From Pseudomonas sp. GGS8 (GTDB lineage: Bacteria > Pseudomonadota > Gammaproteobacteria > Pseudomonadales > Pseudomonadaceae), in contig NZ_JALJWF010000001.1 of the NCBI RefSeq assembly GCF_024168645.1, positions 2,223,001 through 2,287,000 on the forward strand: a stretch of 64,000 nucleotides of DNA. The letters run 5' to 3'. A program made the translations under genes and the position numbers. Under the pieces are notes generated by a model. The model saw only the letters and a list, made by a program, of their open reading frames with translations. It did no database searches and was not told the DNA's origin. Of the stretch, positions 55,380 to 64,000 are shown piece after piece. Numbering within the stretch: the stretch's first letter is position 1; each line of letters opens with the position of its first letter.

Positions 55380-56222
55380 TCATCCATGGTCGGACAACTG
55401 CCGCGCGCTGCGATACGCCCCCGGTCCTACGCCGTAAACCTGTTTGAATTGCCGACTCAGATGGCTCTGGTCGGCAAAACCCAGTTGTGTCGCGACTTCC
55501 AGCGGCAGGCAACCGCCCTGTAACAACGCTCGTGCCCGAGCGATGCGCTGCTGCATCAACCAGGCGTGCGGTGGCATGCCGGTGGCGCGGCGGAACACCC
55601 GGGCGAAGTGGAAGGGGGACAGGTTCACCGTCGCCGCCAGTTCTTCCAGCGAGGGCGGTGCCGCCAATTGCGATTGCAGTCGTTCCTTGGCCAAGGTCAC
55701 TGCCCGGTGTTCCTTGCCGGGTTTGCCGGCGATCGGGACGGCTGCGTGGCGTTGTAACAACGACAGCATCATTTCTCGCCAAACCGTTTGCTGCTGCAGG
55801 GCCGTGGACGGACTTTCCAGAAGCCGATGCAGCTGGCAGAACCCCCTCACCAGGTCCGGGTCGCGATACAGCGTGGCGCCAAACGCCGGCAAGGTGTCAC
55901 TCGGCAGTTCAAGCTCCTCCAGCAGCGAGAGAATCTGCCCGCTGTCGGGATAAAACGCCCGGTACAACCACCCGTCTTCCGTGCCTTTGTGGCCGGTGTG
56001 CAGTTCGTCCGGGTTGATCAGCACCAGCGTGCCGCTGCCCGCCAAATGCTCGGCACCGCGATAGCGATAACGCTGGGCGCCGGCCATGATCATGCCGATC
56101 ACATAGCCGTCATGCACATGAGGGGCGAAACGCTGTTCGATGTAGCGCGCAGACAGCAACTCGACCCCGGCCAGCGGTGCCGTTTGCCAGAAATGGATCG
56201 ACTCGCCCTGATCGACCTCCAC
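55380..56222 (-). CDS. AraC-family transcription regulator
   Basis: The 280-residue protein has an N-terminal cupin-like sensor (HVHDGYVIGMIMAGAQRYRYRG, about 33-54) and a C-terminal double helix-turn-helix (PPSLEELAATVNLSPFHFARVFRRATGMPPHAWL and LEVATQLGFADQSHLSRQFKQVYGVGPG). This is the layout of AraC proteins that control an adjacent transporter. The start is GTG 56222, three bases after the YheT-like hydrolase stop, so the two are one unit. The target is unknown. Confidence 0.88.
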   Translation of the reverse strand: MEVDQGESIHFWQTAPLAGVELLSARYIEQRFAPHVHDGYVIGMIMAGAQRYRYRGAEHLAGSGTLVLINPDELHTGHKGTEDGWLYRAFYPDSGQILSLLEELELPSDTLPAFGATLYRDPDLVRGFCQLHRLLESPSTALQQQTVWREMMLSLLQRHAAVPIAGKPGKEHRAVTLAKERLQSQLAAPPSLEELAATVNLSPFHFARVFRRATGMPPHAWLMQQRIARARALLQGGCLPLEVATQLGFADQSHLSRQFKQVYGVGPGAYRSARQLSDHG

Positions 56223-56225
56223 GGT

Positions 56226-57236
56226 TTACTTGCGCCCCGTGGTAGCCAGCCATTGGGGGATGCGTCGTTCCAGGTAGTAACCCGGTTGTCTGAACGAGCC
56301 CTCGACGAAACCGACATGCCCGCCCTTGGCCTGCAACTCGAATTGAGTGCTGGCGGACAATTCGTCGGCTTGCGGCAGGCTATGTGGAAACACAAACGGG
56401 TCGTCAGCCGCCTGGATAATCAGGGTTGGCGTGCGAATTTCTCCAAGAAAATAGCGACTCGAGGCGCGACGATAGTAGTCCGCGGCATCGGCGAAACCAT
56501 TCAGCGGTGCGGTGACCCGGCCGTCGAAATCCCAGAAGGTGCGCAAGTTCTCCAGCGAGCCCAGCGCTGCCAATGCAGCGAGGCCATCCTCATGCCCTTC
56601 ATGTTGGAACTTGCGCTGTTTGTTCTTGATGTAGGCGACCATCTCTCGCATGAAATGCGCTTGGTAGAACTGGGAAAAACCCTGGCTGATACGATCGGCA
56701 CAGTGATCGAGGCGAAACGGCACCGACACTGCCACCGCACCGAGTACACCGCTGTTGCTGCCGGTTTCACCCAGATGCTTGAGCAACACGTTACCGCCCA
56801 TGGAATAACCGACCGCATACAACGGCGCGAGGGGGCGTTGGGTGCGCAGGTGTTTGATGGTCTCGGCCAAGTCTTCACTGGCCCCGGAATGGTAACTGCG
56901 TGGCAACAGATTGGGCTCGCCGGAGCAACCTCGCCAGTTCAGCGCGACGCTGGCCCAGCCCTGGGTGCTCAGCGCCTTCTGCATGCCGGCCACGTAAGGC
57001 GAATTCGAGGAGCCGGTCAGCCCGTGCAATACCAGCACCAACGGCGCATTCGCGCTGTGGGGGCCATGCCAGTCCAGGTCAAGGAAATCGCCATCTTCAA
57101 GCCACAATCGCTCGCGCTCACGCTCGATATGTGTGGTTTTGCGCCATAGCGGTCCCCACAAGGTTTGTAAGTGCGGATTGCCCAGGCCGTAGGCGGGCGT
57201 GAAGGCGGGAGTGAAATGTTCTGGCAGATGGGACAC
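56226..57236 (-). CDS. YheT-type alpha/beta hydrolase
   Basis: The 336-residue hydrolase opens with the family-specific LGNPHLQTLWGPL, has the oxyanion VLVLHGLTGSSNSPY, the nucleophile elbow GYSMGGN (Ser) and the late His in AKGGHVGFVEG. It matches the YheT/ABHD1-3 branch, which contains lipid and ester hydrolases. No signal peptide is visible. It is followed directly by the AraC gene on the same strand. Confidence 0.9.
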   Translation of the reverse strand: MSHLPEHFTPAFTPAYGLGNPHLQTLWGPLWRKTTHIERERERLWLEDGDFLDLDWHGPHSANAPLVLVLHGLTGSSNSPYVAGMQKALSTQGWASVALNWRGCSGEPNLLPRSYHSGASEDLAETIKHLRTQRPLAPLYAVGYSMGGNVLLKHLGETGSNSGVLGAVAVSVPFRLDHCADRISQGFSQFYQAHFMREMVAYIKNKQRKFQHEGHEDGLAALAALGSLENLRTFWDFDGRVTAPLNGFADAADYYRRASSRYFLGEIRTPTLIIQAADDPFVFPHSLPQADELSASTQFELQAKGGHVGFVEGSFRQPGYYLERRIPQWLATTGRK

Positions 57237-57309
57237 GATTGCTCTCGATGCTGCGGCGCGTACCCGCAGCGTTAGCTGACTGAGCTTCGCACCGTTTTCT
57301 CAGGCCGGA

Positions 57310-57927
57310 CTAGCCGGCGATCCCTGCCATACGTTGCCATAACGCGTAGTACACCCGTCCCGATTTTTGCTCCCGATGCAGGCGCCAATTTTCTGGCAAA
57401 CCCAATATCGACGGTGCGCTTTCGCTTTCAGTGTAGACCCACGCATCGTCGGCCAGCCAATGACGTTCTTCGAGCAGAGTGCAAACCACAGGCAACAGAT
57501 TCTGATTGAACGGTGGGTCGAGAAACACCAGATCGAATGCCGTGGCCGGTTGGGTTTCCAGATAGCGCAAGGCGTCGGCAGTCTGCACCTGACCGTTGGT
57601 GCAGCGCAGAGTGCCCAGGTGTTCTTTCAGGCTGGACACCGCGATGTTGCTGGCATCCAGCGCCTGGCCCATGGCCGCGCCACGGGACAAGGCTTCCAGA
57701 AACAGTGCGCCGCTGCCGGCAAATGGATCGAGCACCTTGGCCCCGGCGACGTAAGGCGCGAGCCAGTTGAACAAGGTTTCACGCACCCGGTCCGGGGTAG
57801 GGCGCAGGCCCGGAGCATCCGGGAAGCTCAGCTTACGGCTGCGCCATTCGCCGCCGATGATGCGCAGTTGATTCACACCGTTATGCACGTTGTGGACAGG
57901 TTTTTTAGGACGCGATGGACTGGCCAT
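57310..57927 (-). CDS. rsmD: 16S rRNA (guanine-966-N2)-methyltransferase
   Basis: RsmD methylates G966 of 16S rRNA in the assembling 30S subunit. The 205-residue length is standard. Motifs are LRIIGGEWRSRKL, RVRETLFNWL, VLDPFAGSGALFLEALSRGA (SAM site) and LDPPFN (catalytic NPPY-like). Its start overlaps the M16 gene stop by one base (TAATG). The rsmD-M16-M16-ftsYEX arrangement is conserved in pseudomonads. Confidence 0.94.
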   Translation of the reverse strand: MASPSRPKKPVHNVHNGVNQLRIIGGEWRSRKLSFPDAPGLRPTPDRVRETLFNWLAPYVAGAKVLDPFAGSGALFLEALSRGAAMGQALDASNIAVSSLKEHLGTLRCTNGQVQTADALRYLETQPATAFDLVFLDPPFNQNLLPVVCTLLEERHWLADDAWVYTESESAPSILGLPENWRLHREQKSGRVYYALWQRMAGIAG

Positions 57928-59417
57928 TAATGCTCCGGAACCCCGAGCGGTTGCTCGGCAGGTTTGTCAGTTGGGGCCGGTAACGGCTTTTGTGGCACGG
58001 TCGGGCCAGCGCTGACGATGACCAGCTTGTCCGTGCTCAGGTGTTTGTTCAGTGCGGCTTTGACTTGCTCGACGGTCAGGCTCTGGGACTGCTGCATGAA
58101 GTCTTCCAGGTAGCTTAACGGCAAGTCGTAGAAACCCATGGCGCCGAGCTGACCGACGATATCGGCGTTGCTGGCGGTGGACAGCGGGAAGCTGCCGGCC
58201 AGTTCACGCTTGGCATCGTCGAGTTCTTTCTCGGTGGGCCCCGTTTTAAGGTAGTCGGCGAGCACATCCTGCACCAGTTTCAGGGTGCCCTCGCTCATTT
58301 CGGCGCGGGTTTGCAGGTTGATCATGAACGGGCCGCGCGCCTGCATCGGGCTGAAACCAGAATACACGCCATATGCCAGGCCACGCTTCTCGCGCACTTC
58401 GCTCATCAGCCGGGTGCCGAAACCGCCGCCGCCAAGGATCTGATTGCCCATGGACAGCGCTGCGTAATCCGGGTCGTCACGGTCGATGCCCAGTTGCGCG
58501 ATCATCAGGTTGGTCTGTTTGGACGGAAACTCGATGTGGCCGATGCTGGGCTTGGGGTCGGTCGGTTGTTCGACTTTCGCCAGGGCCGGGCCCTTGGGCA
58601 GGTCGGCGGACACCTGTGCGGCAACCGCCTCGGCTTCGGCGCGCGACAGGTCGCCCACCAGCGCAATCACCACGTTGCCGGCGGCGTAGGCTTTCTGATG
58701 GAAGGCTCGCAACTGTGCCAGGGTGATCGGTGGAATGCTCTTCGCCGTGCCGTCGCTGGAGTGTGCGTACGGATGATCGCCGTACAAGCGGTTCATCAGC
58801 TCCAGGCTGGCGAGTTTGCCGGGGTTCTGTTTTTGGTATTCGAAGCCGGCGAGCATCTGGTTCTTGATGCGCGCAAACGAATCGGCGGGGAAGGTTGGCT
58901 TGCCGACGACTTCAGCGAACAGCTTCAAGGCAGGCGTACGTTTGTCCACGGCACTCAGGCTGCGCAAGGAGGCAAGCGCCATGTCTTTGTACGCGCCGTT
59001 GCTGAAGTCGGCGCCCAAACCTTCGAAGCCCTGAGCGATGGCGCCGACATCCTTACCGGCCACGCCTTCGTTGAGCATGGCGTTCGTCAGCAGTGCCAGG
59101 CCGGGTGCGTCGCCGTCCTGGCTGCTGCCGGCGGCGAAAATCAGGCGCATGTCGAACATCGGCAGTTCACGGGCTTCGACGAACAGCACCTTGGCGCCTT
59201 CGGCGGTGTTCCAGGTCTGCACGTTCAGCGAGCGATGGCTTGGGGCCTTGCCGTCGAGTTCTGCCAGCGATTGCAGTTTCTGGCTGGACTTGGCCTTGTC
59301 GAGGGCTTCGCTGGCTCTGGATTCGTCGGGTTTCGAAAAATAGAAAGCACCAGACCCGATCAGTGCGACAGCGATCAGGCCGATCAGGGCCAGACGTGAT
59401 TTTTTACGCTCACTCAT
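57927..59417 (-). CDS. M16 peptidase-like protein lacking the zinc motif
   Basis: The 496-residue protein has the two M16 lobes with a single N-terminal membrane segment (LALIGLIAVALIGSGAFYF, residues 8-26). The HXXEH zinc site is absent; the equivalent region reads LLTNAMLNEGVAGKD. It is therefore expected to be the non-catalytic subunit paired with the neighbouring enzyme, as in mitochondrial processing peptidase. The start at 59417 overlaps the upstream stop by eight bases (ATGAGTGA), so the two are co-translated. Confidence 0.88.
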   Translation of the reverse strand: MSERKKSRLALIGLIAVALIGSGAFYFSKPDESRASEALDKAKSSQKLQSLAELDGKAPSHRSLNVQTWNTAEGAKVLFVEARELPMFDMRLIFAAGSSQDGDAPGLALLTNAMLNEGVAGKDVGAIAQGFEGLGADFSNGAYKDMALASLRSLSAVDKRTPALKLFAEVVGKPTFPADSFARIKNQMLAGFEYQKQNPGKLASLELMNRLYGDHPYAHSSDGTAKSIPPITLAQLRAFHQKAYAAGNVVIALVGDLSRAEAEAVAAQVSADLPKGPALAKVEQPTDPKPSIGHIEFPSKQTNLMIAQLGIDRDDPDYAALSMGNQILGGGGFGTRLMSEVREKRGLAYGVYSGFSPMQARGPFMINLQTRAEMSEGTLKLVQDVLADYLKTGPTEKELDDAKRELAGSFPLSTASNADIVGQLGAMGFYDLPLSYLEDFMQQSQSLTVEQVKAALNKHLSTDKLVIVSAGPTVPQKPLPAPTDKPAEQPLGVPEH

Positions 59418-60765
59418 GAGTCGTCTCCTGTGGCAGTACATGGGCGACGCTGAGACGTTCGCGGGTGAAGTACAGCTTGGCGGCCTTCTGGATATCTTGC
59501 GGGGTCACGCTTTCCAGGTCGGCGAGCTCGGTGTCCATCAGTTTCCAGGACAGGCCGACGGTTTCCAGTTGGCCGATGGCGGTGGCCTGGCTGGTGATCG
59601 AGTCACGCTCAAAGACCAGACCGGCAATGACCTGCGCGCGCACCCGTTCCAGTTCTTCAGTGGACGGCGCGGTGGTTTTCAGTTGTTCGAGCAGTTTCCA
59701 GAGGCCGGCTTCAGTCTGGGCCATGGTTTTCTTCTTCTGGGTGTTCGGCGTGGCCGACAACGTGAACAGACTGTCGCCACGGGTGTAGGCGTCGTAGCTC
59801 GACGAGCCGCCGGACACCAGCTCTTCGCCGCGCTCCAGTTGGGTCGGGATGCGGCCGCTGTAGCCACCGTCGAGCAGGGCGGAAATCAAACGCAGGGCGC
59901 TCACCGAGCCTTTGTCTTCGGCGGTGGCGATGCTCGGTACGTTGAAGGCCAGCATCAGGCTCGGCAATTGGGTCTGCACATGCAGGGTGATCTGGCGTTC
60001 GCCGGGCTCAGCCAGTTCCAACGGGATTTTCGCCGGTGGCACGTCGCGCTTGGCAATCGGGCCGAAGTAGCGCTGGGCCAGGGCCTTGACTTCGTCCGGG
60101 GTCACATCGCCGACCACCACCAGAGTGGCGTTGTTCGGCACATACCAGGACTGGTACCAGTGGCGCAGTTCTTCGACCGTCATGCGATCGAGGTCGGCCA
60201 TCCAGCCGATGGTCGGCGTGTGATAGCCGCTGGCGGGGTAGGCCATAGCCATGAAGCGTTCGTAGGCCTTGGACATCGGTTTGTCATCGGTACGCAGGCG
60301 CCGTTCTTCTTTGATCACCTCGATTTCGCGGGTGAACTCGTCGGCCGGCAGGCGCAGGTTGGCCATGCGGTCGGCTTCCAGTTCGAAGGCCACGCCGAGA
60401 CGGTCGCGGGCCAGCACCTGGTAATACGCGGTGAAGTCGTCGCTGGTGAAGGCGTTCTCTTCGGCACCGAGGTCGCGCAGAATCAGCGAAGCTTCGCCGG
60501 GGCCGACTTTCTCGCTGCCCTTGAACATCATGTGTTCCAGCGCGTGGGACAACCCGGTCTGGCCCGGGGTCTCATAGCTGGAACCGACCTTGTACCAGAT
60601 CTGGGAAACAACGACTGGCGCACGATGGTCTTCGCGCACGACAACCTTCAGGCCGTTGTCGAGGGTGAATTCGTGTGTCGGTTGTGGATCGGCAGCCAGG
60701 GCCGAGAGGGGCAGACAAACTGTGCTGAGCAGCAGGCCTGCAGCGCGGCGGGCTAGAGCATTCAT
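59410..60765 (-). CDS. Periplasmic M16 zinc peptidase, catalytic subunit
   Basis: The 451-residue precursor has a signal peptide (cleavage near ALA-ADP, residue 24). The inverted zinc motif is His74-Ala-Leu-Glu-His78 in GLSHALEHMMFKG, with the third ligand Glu about 76 residues later in IEVIKEERR. This is the active partner of the zinc-less protein that follows. Substrates are unknown; related pairs degrade peptides in the cell envelope. It is divergent from ftsY. Confidence 0.92.
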   Translation of the reverse strand: MNALARRAAGLLLSTVCLPLSALAADPQPTHEFTLDNGLKVVVREDHRAPVVVSQIWYKVGSSYETPGQTGLSHALEHMMFKGSEKVGPGEASLILRDLGAEENAFTSDDFTAYYQVLARDRLGVAFELEADRMANLRLPADEFTREIEVIKEERRLRTDDKPMSKAYERFMAMAYPASGYHTPTIGWMADLDRMTVEELRHWYQSWYVPNNATLVVVGDVTPDEVKALAQRYFGPIAKRDVPPAKIPLELAEPGERQITLHVQTQLPSLMLAFNVPSIATAEDKGSVSALRLISALLDGGYSGRIPTQLERGEELVSGGSSSYDAYTRGDSLFTLSATPNTQKKKTMAQTEAGLWKLLEQLKTTAPSTEELERVRAQVIAGLVFERDSITSQATAIGQLETVGLSWKLMDTELADLESVTPQDIQKAAKLYFTRERLSVAHVLPQETTHE

Positions 60766-61110
60766 TCGTTTTTAAACCTGTTGGGCTGCCCGCTTGGTCT
60801 TAGCGTCGGCGGGCGAGAGGGTGCTAGGATACTGATCCGTTTTACTGGCGGCCACGCCTATCAGGCCTTTGATCGGCTTGCAGGTTGTATGGGTTACCGG
60901 CAGAAGCTTTGAGTTTGTCAGCTAAACTCTGCGTTTTCGCCGACGATGCCGTTCCAGTCCTTCGTATTAGTCGACCTTTGAGGCGCCGTTGGCTCCTCGA
61001 CAAAATGTTGCGCATGAACAAGCTGGATGAATCGCAGTCTGTTCAGCATCGAATTATTTATTTGCCGAGGCGCCTTTTGGCGCGTCGCTACCGTGAGATA
61101 GCCGTCCTCC
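60766..61110. promoter_or_regulatory. 345-base divergent gap between the M16 pair and ftsY
   Basis: No gene is supported here; the 80-codon open frame inside has no ribosome-binding site. Two stem-loops are visible: 60979-60999 (GAGGCGCC and GGCTCCTC) and 61064-61087 (CCGAGGCGCC, TTTT loop, GGCGCGTCG). The ftsYEX and M16 promoters must lie here, but I could not place convincing hexamers. Confidence 0.4.
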
Positions 61111-62646
61111 ATGTTTGGTTCCAATGACGACAAGAAGACCCCAGCTGCGGCTGGTGAGAAGAAAAGCCTGTTCGGATGGCTGCGCAAAAAGCCGCAGGAA
61201 CCCGTTGTCGAACAGCCACAGCCACTTTCTGAGCCAACCCCGGCAGCGGTCATAGAGCAAGAGCCTGCGCCGATTGCCGGGCCGGTACTACAACCAGCGG
61301 CCGAGCTTGCACCTGAATCCGAAGTCGCGGCCCCATTGCCGCTGACGCCTGTTGCCGCGCCGTGGCTGACCTTGCCGGTAGCGGAAGAGCCGGTGGCGCT
61401 GGTCGAAGATGAGCAAGCGCCGCACATCACGCCACCGATCCCGGCCCCGATTACGTTTGCTCCGGAGCCGATTCGGGCACCAGTGGTTGAACCCGCAGCC
61501 GTTGCGCCCGTGTTGGTGGCCGAACCTGCGCCGGTGGTTCCAGAGCCTGTAGTGCCAGTATTTGTTGCTCCAGTTGCTCCAGTTGCTCCAGTTGCTCCAG
61601 TTGCTCCAGTTGCTCCAGTTGCTCAAGCGCCTGCGCCCGTCATCGCTCCAGTTGCCGCCACACCGGTTGCGCCCGTCGAAACTCCAGTCGAGCCTGTGCG
61701 TACCGAAGAGACCAAAGCCGGTTTCTTCGCCCGTCTCAAGCAAGGCCTGTCCAAGACCAGCGCCAGCATTGGCGAGGGCATGGCCAGCCTGTTCCTCGGC
61801 AAGAAGATCATCGATGACGAACTGCTCGAAGACATCGAAACCCGTCTGCTGACCGCCGATGTCGGCGTCGAAGCGACGTCGGTGATCATTCAGCGCCTGA
61901 CTCAGAAAGTCGCCCGCAAGGAGCTGGCTGATGCCGATGCGCTGTACAAATCCCTGCAGGCCGAACTGGCAGCGATGCTCAAACCGGTCGAGCAGCCACT
62001 GAAAATCACCTCGCAGAACAAGCCGTTCGTGATTCTGGTGGTTGGCGTCAACGGTGCCGGCAAAACCACCACCATCGGCAAACTGGCGAAGAAGCTGCAA
62101 CTGGAAGGCAAGAAAGTCATGCTTGCCGCCGGCGATACCTTTCGCGCCGCGGCAGTCGAGCAATTGCAGGTCTGGGGTGAGCGCAACAAGATTCCGGTGA
62201 TCGCCCAGCACACCGGCGCCGACTCGGCTTCGGTGATCTTCGACGCCGTGCAGGCCGCCAAGGCCCGTGGCATCGACGTGCTGATCGCCGATACCGCCGG
62301 TCGCCTGCACACCAAAGACAATTTGATGGAAGAGTTGAAGAAGGTTCGTCGGGTGATCGGCAAGCTCGACGCCGACGCGCCTCATGAGGTGCTGCTGGTG
62401 CTCGACGCCGGTACCGGCCAGAACGCGATCAACCAGGCCAAGCAGTTCAACCAGACCGTCGAACTGACCGGCCTGGCGCTGACCAAACTCGACGGCACCG
62501 CCAAGGGCGGGGTGATTTTCGCCCTGGCCAAGCAGTTCGGCTTGCCGATCCGTTACATCGGCGTCGGTGAAGGCATTGACGATTTGCGTACTTTTGAAGC
62601 AGAACCCTTTGTCCAGGCATTGTTTGCCGAGCGGGAGCGTTCATGA
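61111..62646 (+). CDS. ftsY: Signal recognition particle receptor
   Basis: FtsY docks SRP-ribosome complexes at the membrane SecYEG translocon. The 511-residue protein has a long acidic, Pro/Ala-rich A domain (about 1-205) and the NG GTPase core: G1 VVGVNGAGKTTTIGKLA, GDTFRAAAVEQL, G3 DTAGRLHTKDNLMEEL, TKLDGTAKGG and the closing VGEGIDDLRTFEAEPFV. The A domain contains a run of VAP triplets from a 9-base DNA repeat. The stop overlaps ftsE (ATGA), forming ftsYEX. Confidence 0.96.
   Translation: MFGSNDDKKTPAAAGEKKSLFGWLRKKPQEPVVEQPQPLSEPTPAAVIEQEPAPIAGPVLQPAAELAPESEVAAPLPLTPVAAPWLTLPVAEEPVALVEDEQAPHITPPIPAPITFAPEPIRAPVVEPAAVAPVLVAEPAPVVPEPVVPVFVAPVAPVAPVAPVAPVAPVAQAPAPVIAPVAATPVAPVETPVEPVRTEETKAGFFARLKQGLSKTSASIGEGMASLFLGKKIIDDELLEDIETRLLTADVGVEATSVIIQRLTQKVARKELADADALYKSLQAELAAMLKPVEQPLKITSQNKPFVILVVGVNGAGKTTTIGKLAKKLQLEGKKVMLAAGDTFRAAAVEQLQVWGERNKIPVIAQHTGADSASVIFDAVQAAKARGIDVLIADTAGRLHTKDNLMEELKKVRRVIGKLDADAPHEVLLVLDAGTGQNAINQAKQFNQTVELTGLALTKLDGTAKGGVIFALAKQFGLPIRYIGVGEGIDDLRTFEAEPFVQALFAERERS
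61564..61626. repeat. 9-bp minisatellite in ftsY
   Basis: GTTGCTCCA is repeated six times perfectly from 61564 to 61617 and then once as GTTGCTCAA. Each unit encodes Val-Ala-Pro. Copy-number change would keep the frame and vary the length of the disordered linker. Confidence 0.93.
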
Positions 62647-63314
62647 TTCGTTTCGAACAGGTCGGTAAACGCTACCCGAACGGTCACGTCGGCTTGCATG
62701 AGCTGAGCTTTCGAGTCCGTCGGGGCGAATTCTTGTTTGTCACCGGCCATTCCGGCGCCGGTAAAAGCACCTTGTTGCGGCTGTTGCTGGCCATGGAGCG
62801 TCCGACCACCGGCAAATTGCTGCTGGCCGGGCAAGACCTGAGCACCATCAGCAACGCGCAGATTCCGTTCCTGCGCCGGCAGATCGGCGTGGTGTTCCAG
62901 AACCACCAGTTGCTGTTCGATCGCACGGTGTTCAATAACGTCGCGCTGCCATTGCAGATCCTTGGCCTGTCCAAGGCCGAGGTCGCCAAGCGTGTGGACT
63001 CGGCCCTGGAGCGCGTGGCGCTCTCGGACAAGACCGATCTGTACCCGGGCGATCTGTCCACCGGTCAGCAGCAACGCGTCGGCATTGCCCGCGCCATCGT
63101 TCACCGTCCGGCCTTGCTGCTGGCGGATGAACCGACCGGTAACCTCGACCCGCGTCTGGCGGCCGAAATCATGGGCGTGTTCGAAGACATCAACCGCCTG
63201 GGCACCAGCGTGCTGATCGCCAGTCACGACCTGGCGCTGATTGCCCGCATGCGGCACCGCATGCTGACCCTGCAGCGCGGCCGATTGATTGGCGACGGGG
63301 AGGCCGGCGTATGA
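62643..63314 (+). CDS. ftsE: Cell division ATP-binding protein FtsE
   Basis: FtsE is the ATPase of the FtsEX complex, which activates septal peptidoglycan hydrolases. The 223-residue length is standard. Walker A is GHSGAGKSTLL, the ABC signature LSTGQQQRVGIARA, Walker B LLLADEPTGNLD and the H-loop ASHDL. ATG 62643 overlaps the ftsY stop, and its own stop overlaps the ftsX start (ATGA), so all three are coupled. Confidence 0.96.
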   Translation: MIRFEQVGKRYPNGHVGLHELSFRVRRGEFLFVTGHSGAGKSTLLRLLLAMERPTTGKLLLAGQDLSTISNAQIPFLRRQIGVVFQNHQLLFDRTVFNNVALPLQILGLSKAEVAKRVDSALERVALSDKTDLYPGDLSTGQQQRVGIARAIVHRPALLLADEPTGNLDPRLAAEIMGVFEDINRLGTSVLIASHDLALIARMRHRMLTLQRGRLIGDGEAGV

Positions 63315-64000
63315 GTGCGACACGTAGCCCCAAGGTTTCCGAGCGCGTGGCCCCGAAGGCCGCCGATCCGCAACCGCAACAGAAGAAAAAGCGCGACGAT
63401 GACGACGGCCCGGATTTCGCCACGCTGTTCCGCGCCTGGGTCGAAAGCCATCGCGCCAGTCTGCTGGACAGCCTGCGCCGCTTGGGCAAGCAACCGATCG
63501 GCAGCTTTTTCACCTGTATGGTGATGGCGGTTGCCCTGAGCTTGCCGATGGGGCTGTCACTTTTGCTGAGTAACGTCGAGCGTCTGGGCGGTTCCTGGCA
63601 ACGTGCGGCGCAGATTTCCCTGTACCTGCAGCTTGAGGCCAGCCCTGCCGAGGGTGAGTCGTTGCGTGAGCAGATCAAAGGCATGCCGGGCGTAGCGGAT
63701 GCCGAATACGTGGGTCGCGATCAGGCACTGGAAGAGTTCCAGCAGCAGTCCGGACTGGGCGAAGCCCTTAAGGAACTGCCGGAAAACCCGCTGCCGGGCG
63801 TGGTCCTGGTGACTCCGAAAGAGGTCGATAAGTCCGCGCTTGAAGCATTACGACAAAAACTTTCCGAGTTGCCGAAGGTACAACAGGCGCAACTTGATCT
63901 AGTCTGGGTCGAGCGTCTGGCAGCCATCCTCAAGCTGGGTGACCGTTTTGTCTTCGGTCTGACCGTGCTTTTGGTTTCTGCATTACTTTTGGTGATAGGC
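63311..64000 (+). CDS. ftsX: Cell division protein FtsX (partial, runs off the window)
   Basis: The first 230 codons are present. A charged cytoplasmic N-terminus (KKKRDDDDG) is followed by the first membrane span (about 64-88; FFTCMVMAVALSLPMGLSLLL), a periplasmic loop with the ECD-type SLYLQLEASPAEGESLREQI, and the start of the second span at the window edge. FtsX transmits FtsE's ATPase state to periplasmic activators of amidases. The start overlaps the ftsE stop (ATGA). Confidence 0.95.
   Translation, partial: MSATRSPKVSERVAPKAADPQPQQKKKRDDDDGPDFATLFRAWVESHRASLLDSLRRLGKQPIGSFFTCMVMAVALSLPMGLSLLLSNVERLGGSWQRAAQISLYLQLEASPAEGESLREQIKGMPGVADAEYVGRDQALEEFQQQSGLGEALKELPENPLPGVVLVTPKEVDKSALEALRQKLSELPKVQQAQLDLVWVERLAAILKLGDRFVFGLTVLLVSALLLVIG

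Noticed and set aside
60885..61127. 80-codon open frame upstream of ftsY
   Set aside because: No ribosome-binding site, unusual composition, and it overlaps the ftsY start and two hairpins.

Overview
The window is chromosomal DNA of a fluorescent Pseudomonas, most likely the P. fluorescens group. The gene order from the polyamine transporter to ftsYEX follows, from memory, P. aeruginosa PAO1 roughly from PA0301 to PA0375. The codons are GC-rich, and the intergenic gaps are filled with Pseudomonas REP hairpins (GTGGGAGCGGGCTTGCCCGCGAT and its complement). I saw no rRNA, tRNA, CRISPR array, prophage or insertion sequence.

Layout. 1-4.4 kb: spermidine-type polyamine ABC transporter (spuEFGH), with the tail of a paralogous receptor at the left edge. 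4.5-12 kb: a penicillin-acylase-family Ntn hydrolase (candidate acyl-homoserine-lactone acylase HacB) and small housekeeping or unknown genes. 12.1-15.6 kb: serA divergent from D-2-hydroxyglutarate dehydrogenase, a coupled pair in serine synthesis. 15.8-27.2 kb: rpiA, ilvA, a HAD phosphatase, rppH-ptsP, lgt and thyA. 27.4-30.2 kb: cadmium resistance (cadR/cadA) with a visible MerR-type operator. 30.2-31.1 kb: a decayed locus with a LysR fragment and an internally deleted FAD oxidoreductase, probably a former aminoethylphosphonate gene set. 31.2-37.8 kb: a two-repeat Asp-rich protein, a DUF2868/DUF3482 GTPase pair, folA, a cystine transporter and phosphorylcholine phosphatase. 38-39.3 kb: an SGNH hydrolase gene between two near-identical terminators. 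39.3-41.2 kb: ilvD.

41.4-44.9 kb is the accessory highlight. It is a compact, translationally coupled minus-strand operon with its own sigma70-like promoter. It encodes a 23-residue peptide too short for usual ORF callers, a terminator-like hairpin, a SagB/ThcOx-type flavin dehydrogenase, an AurF-type diiron oxygenase with all seven expected metal ligands, and an MFS exporter. The peptide has no Cys or Ser and a single Thr, so the azoline oxidation normally attributed to SagB proteins cannot be the main chemistry. This looks like a small, apparently undescribed RiPP-like pathway inserted between ilvD and rlmI.

45-64 kb returns to conserved genes: rlmI, an HDOD protein, mutM, ferredoxin, coaD, the long-chain alcohol oxidation system laoABC with its TetR regulator laoR, a sulfurtransferase, an AraC regulator, a YheT-type hydrolase, rsmD, a pair of M16 peptidases, and ftsY-ftsE-ftsX (ftsX runs off the right edge). 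Functions come from motifs visible in the translations and from remembered family knowledge and synteny; no database search was run.
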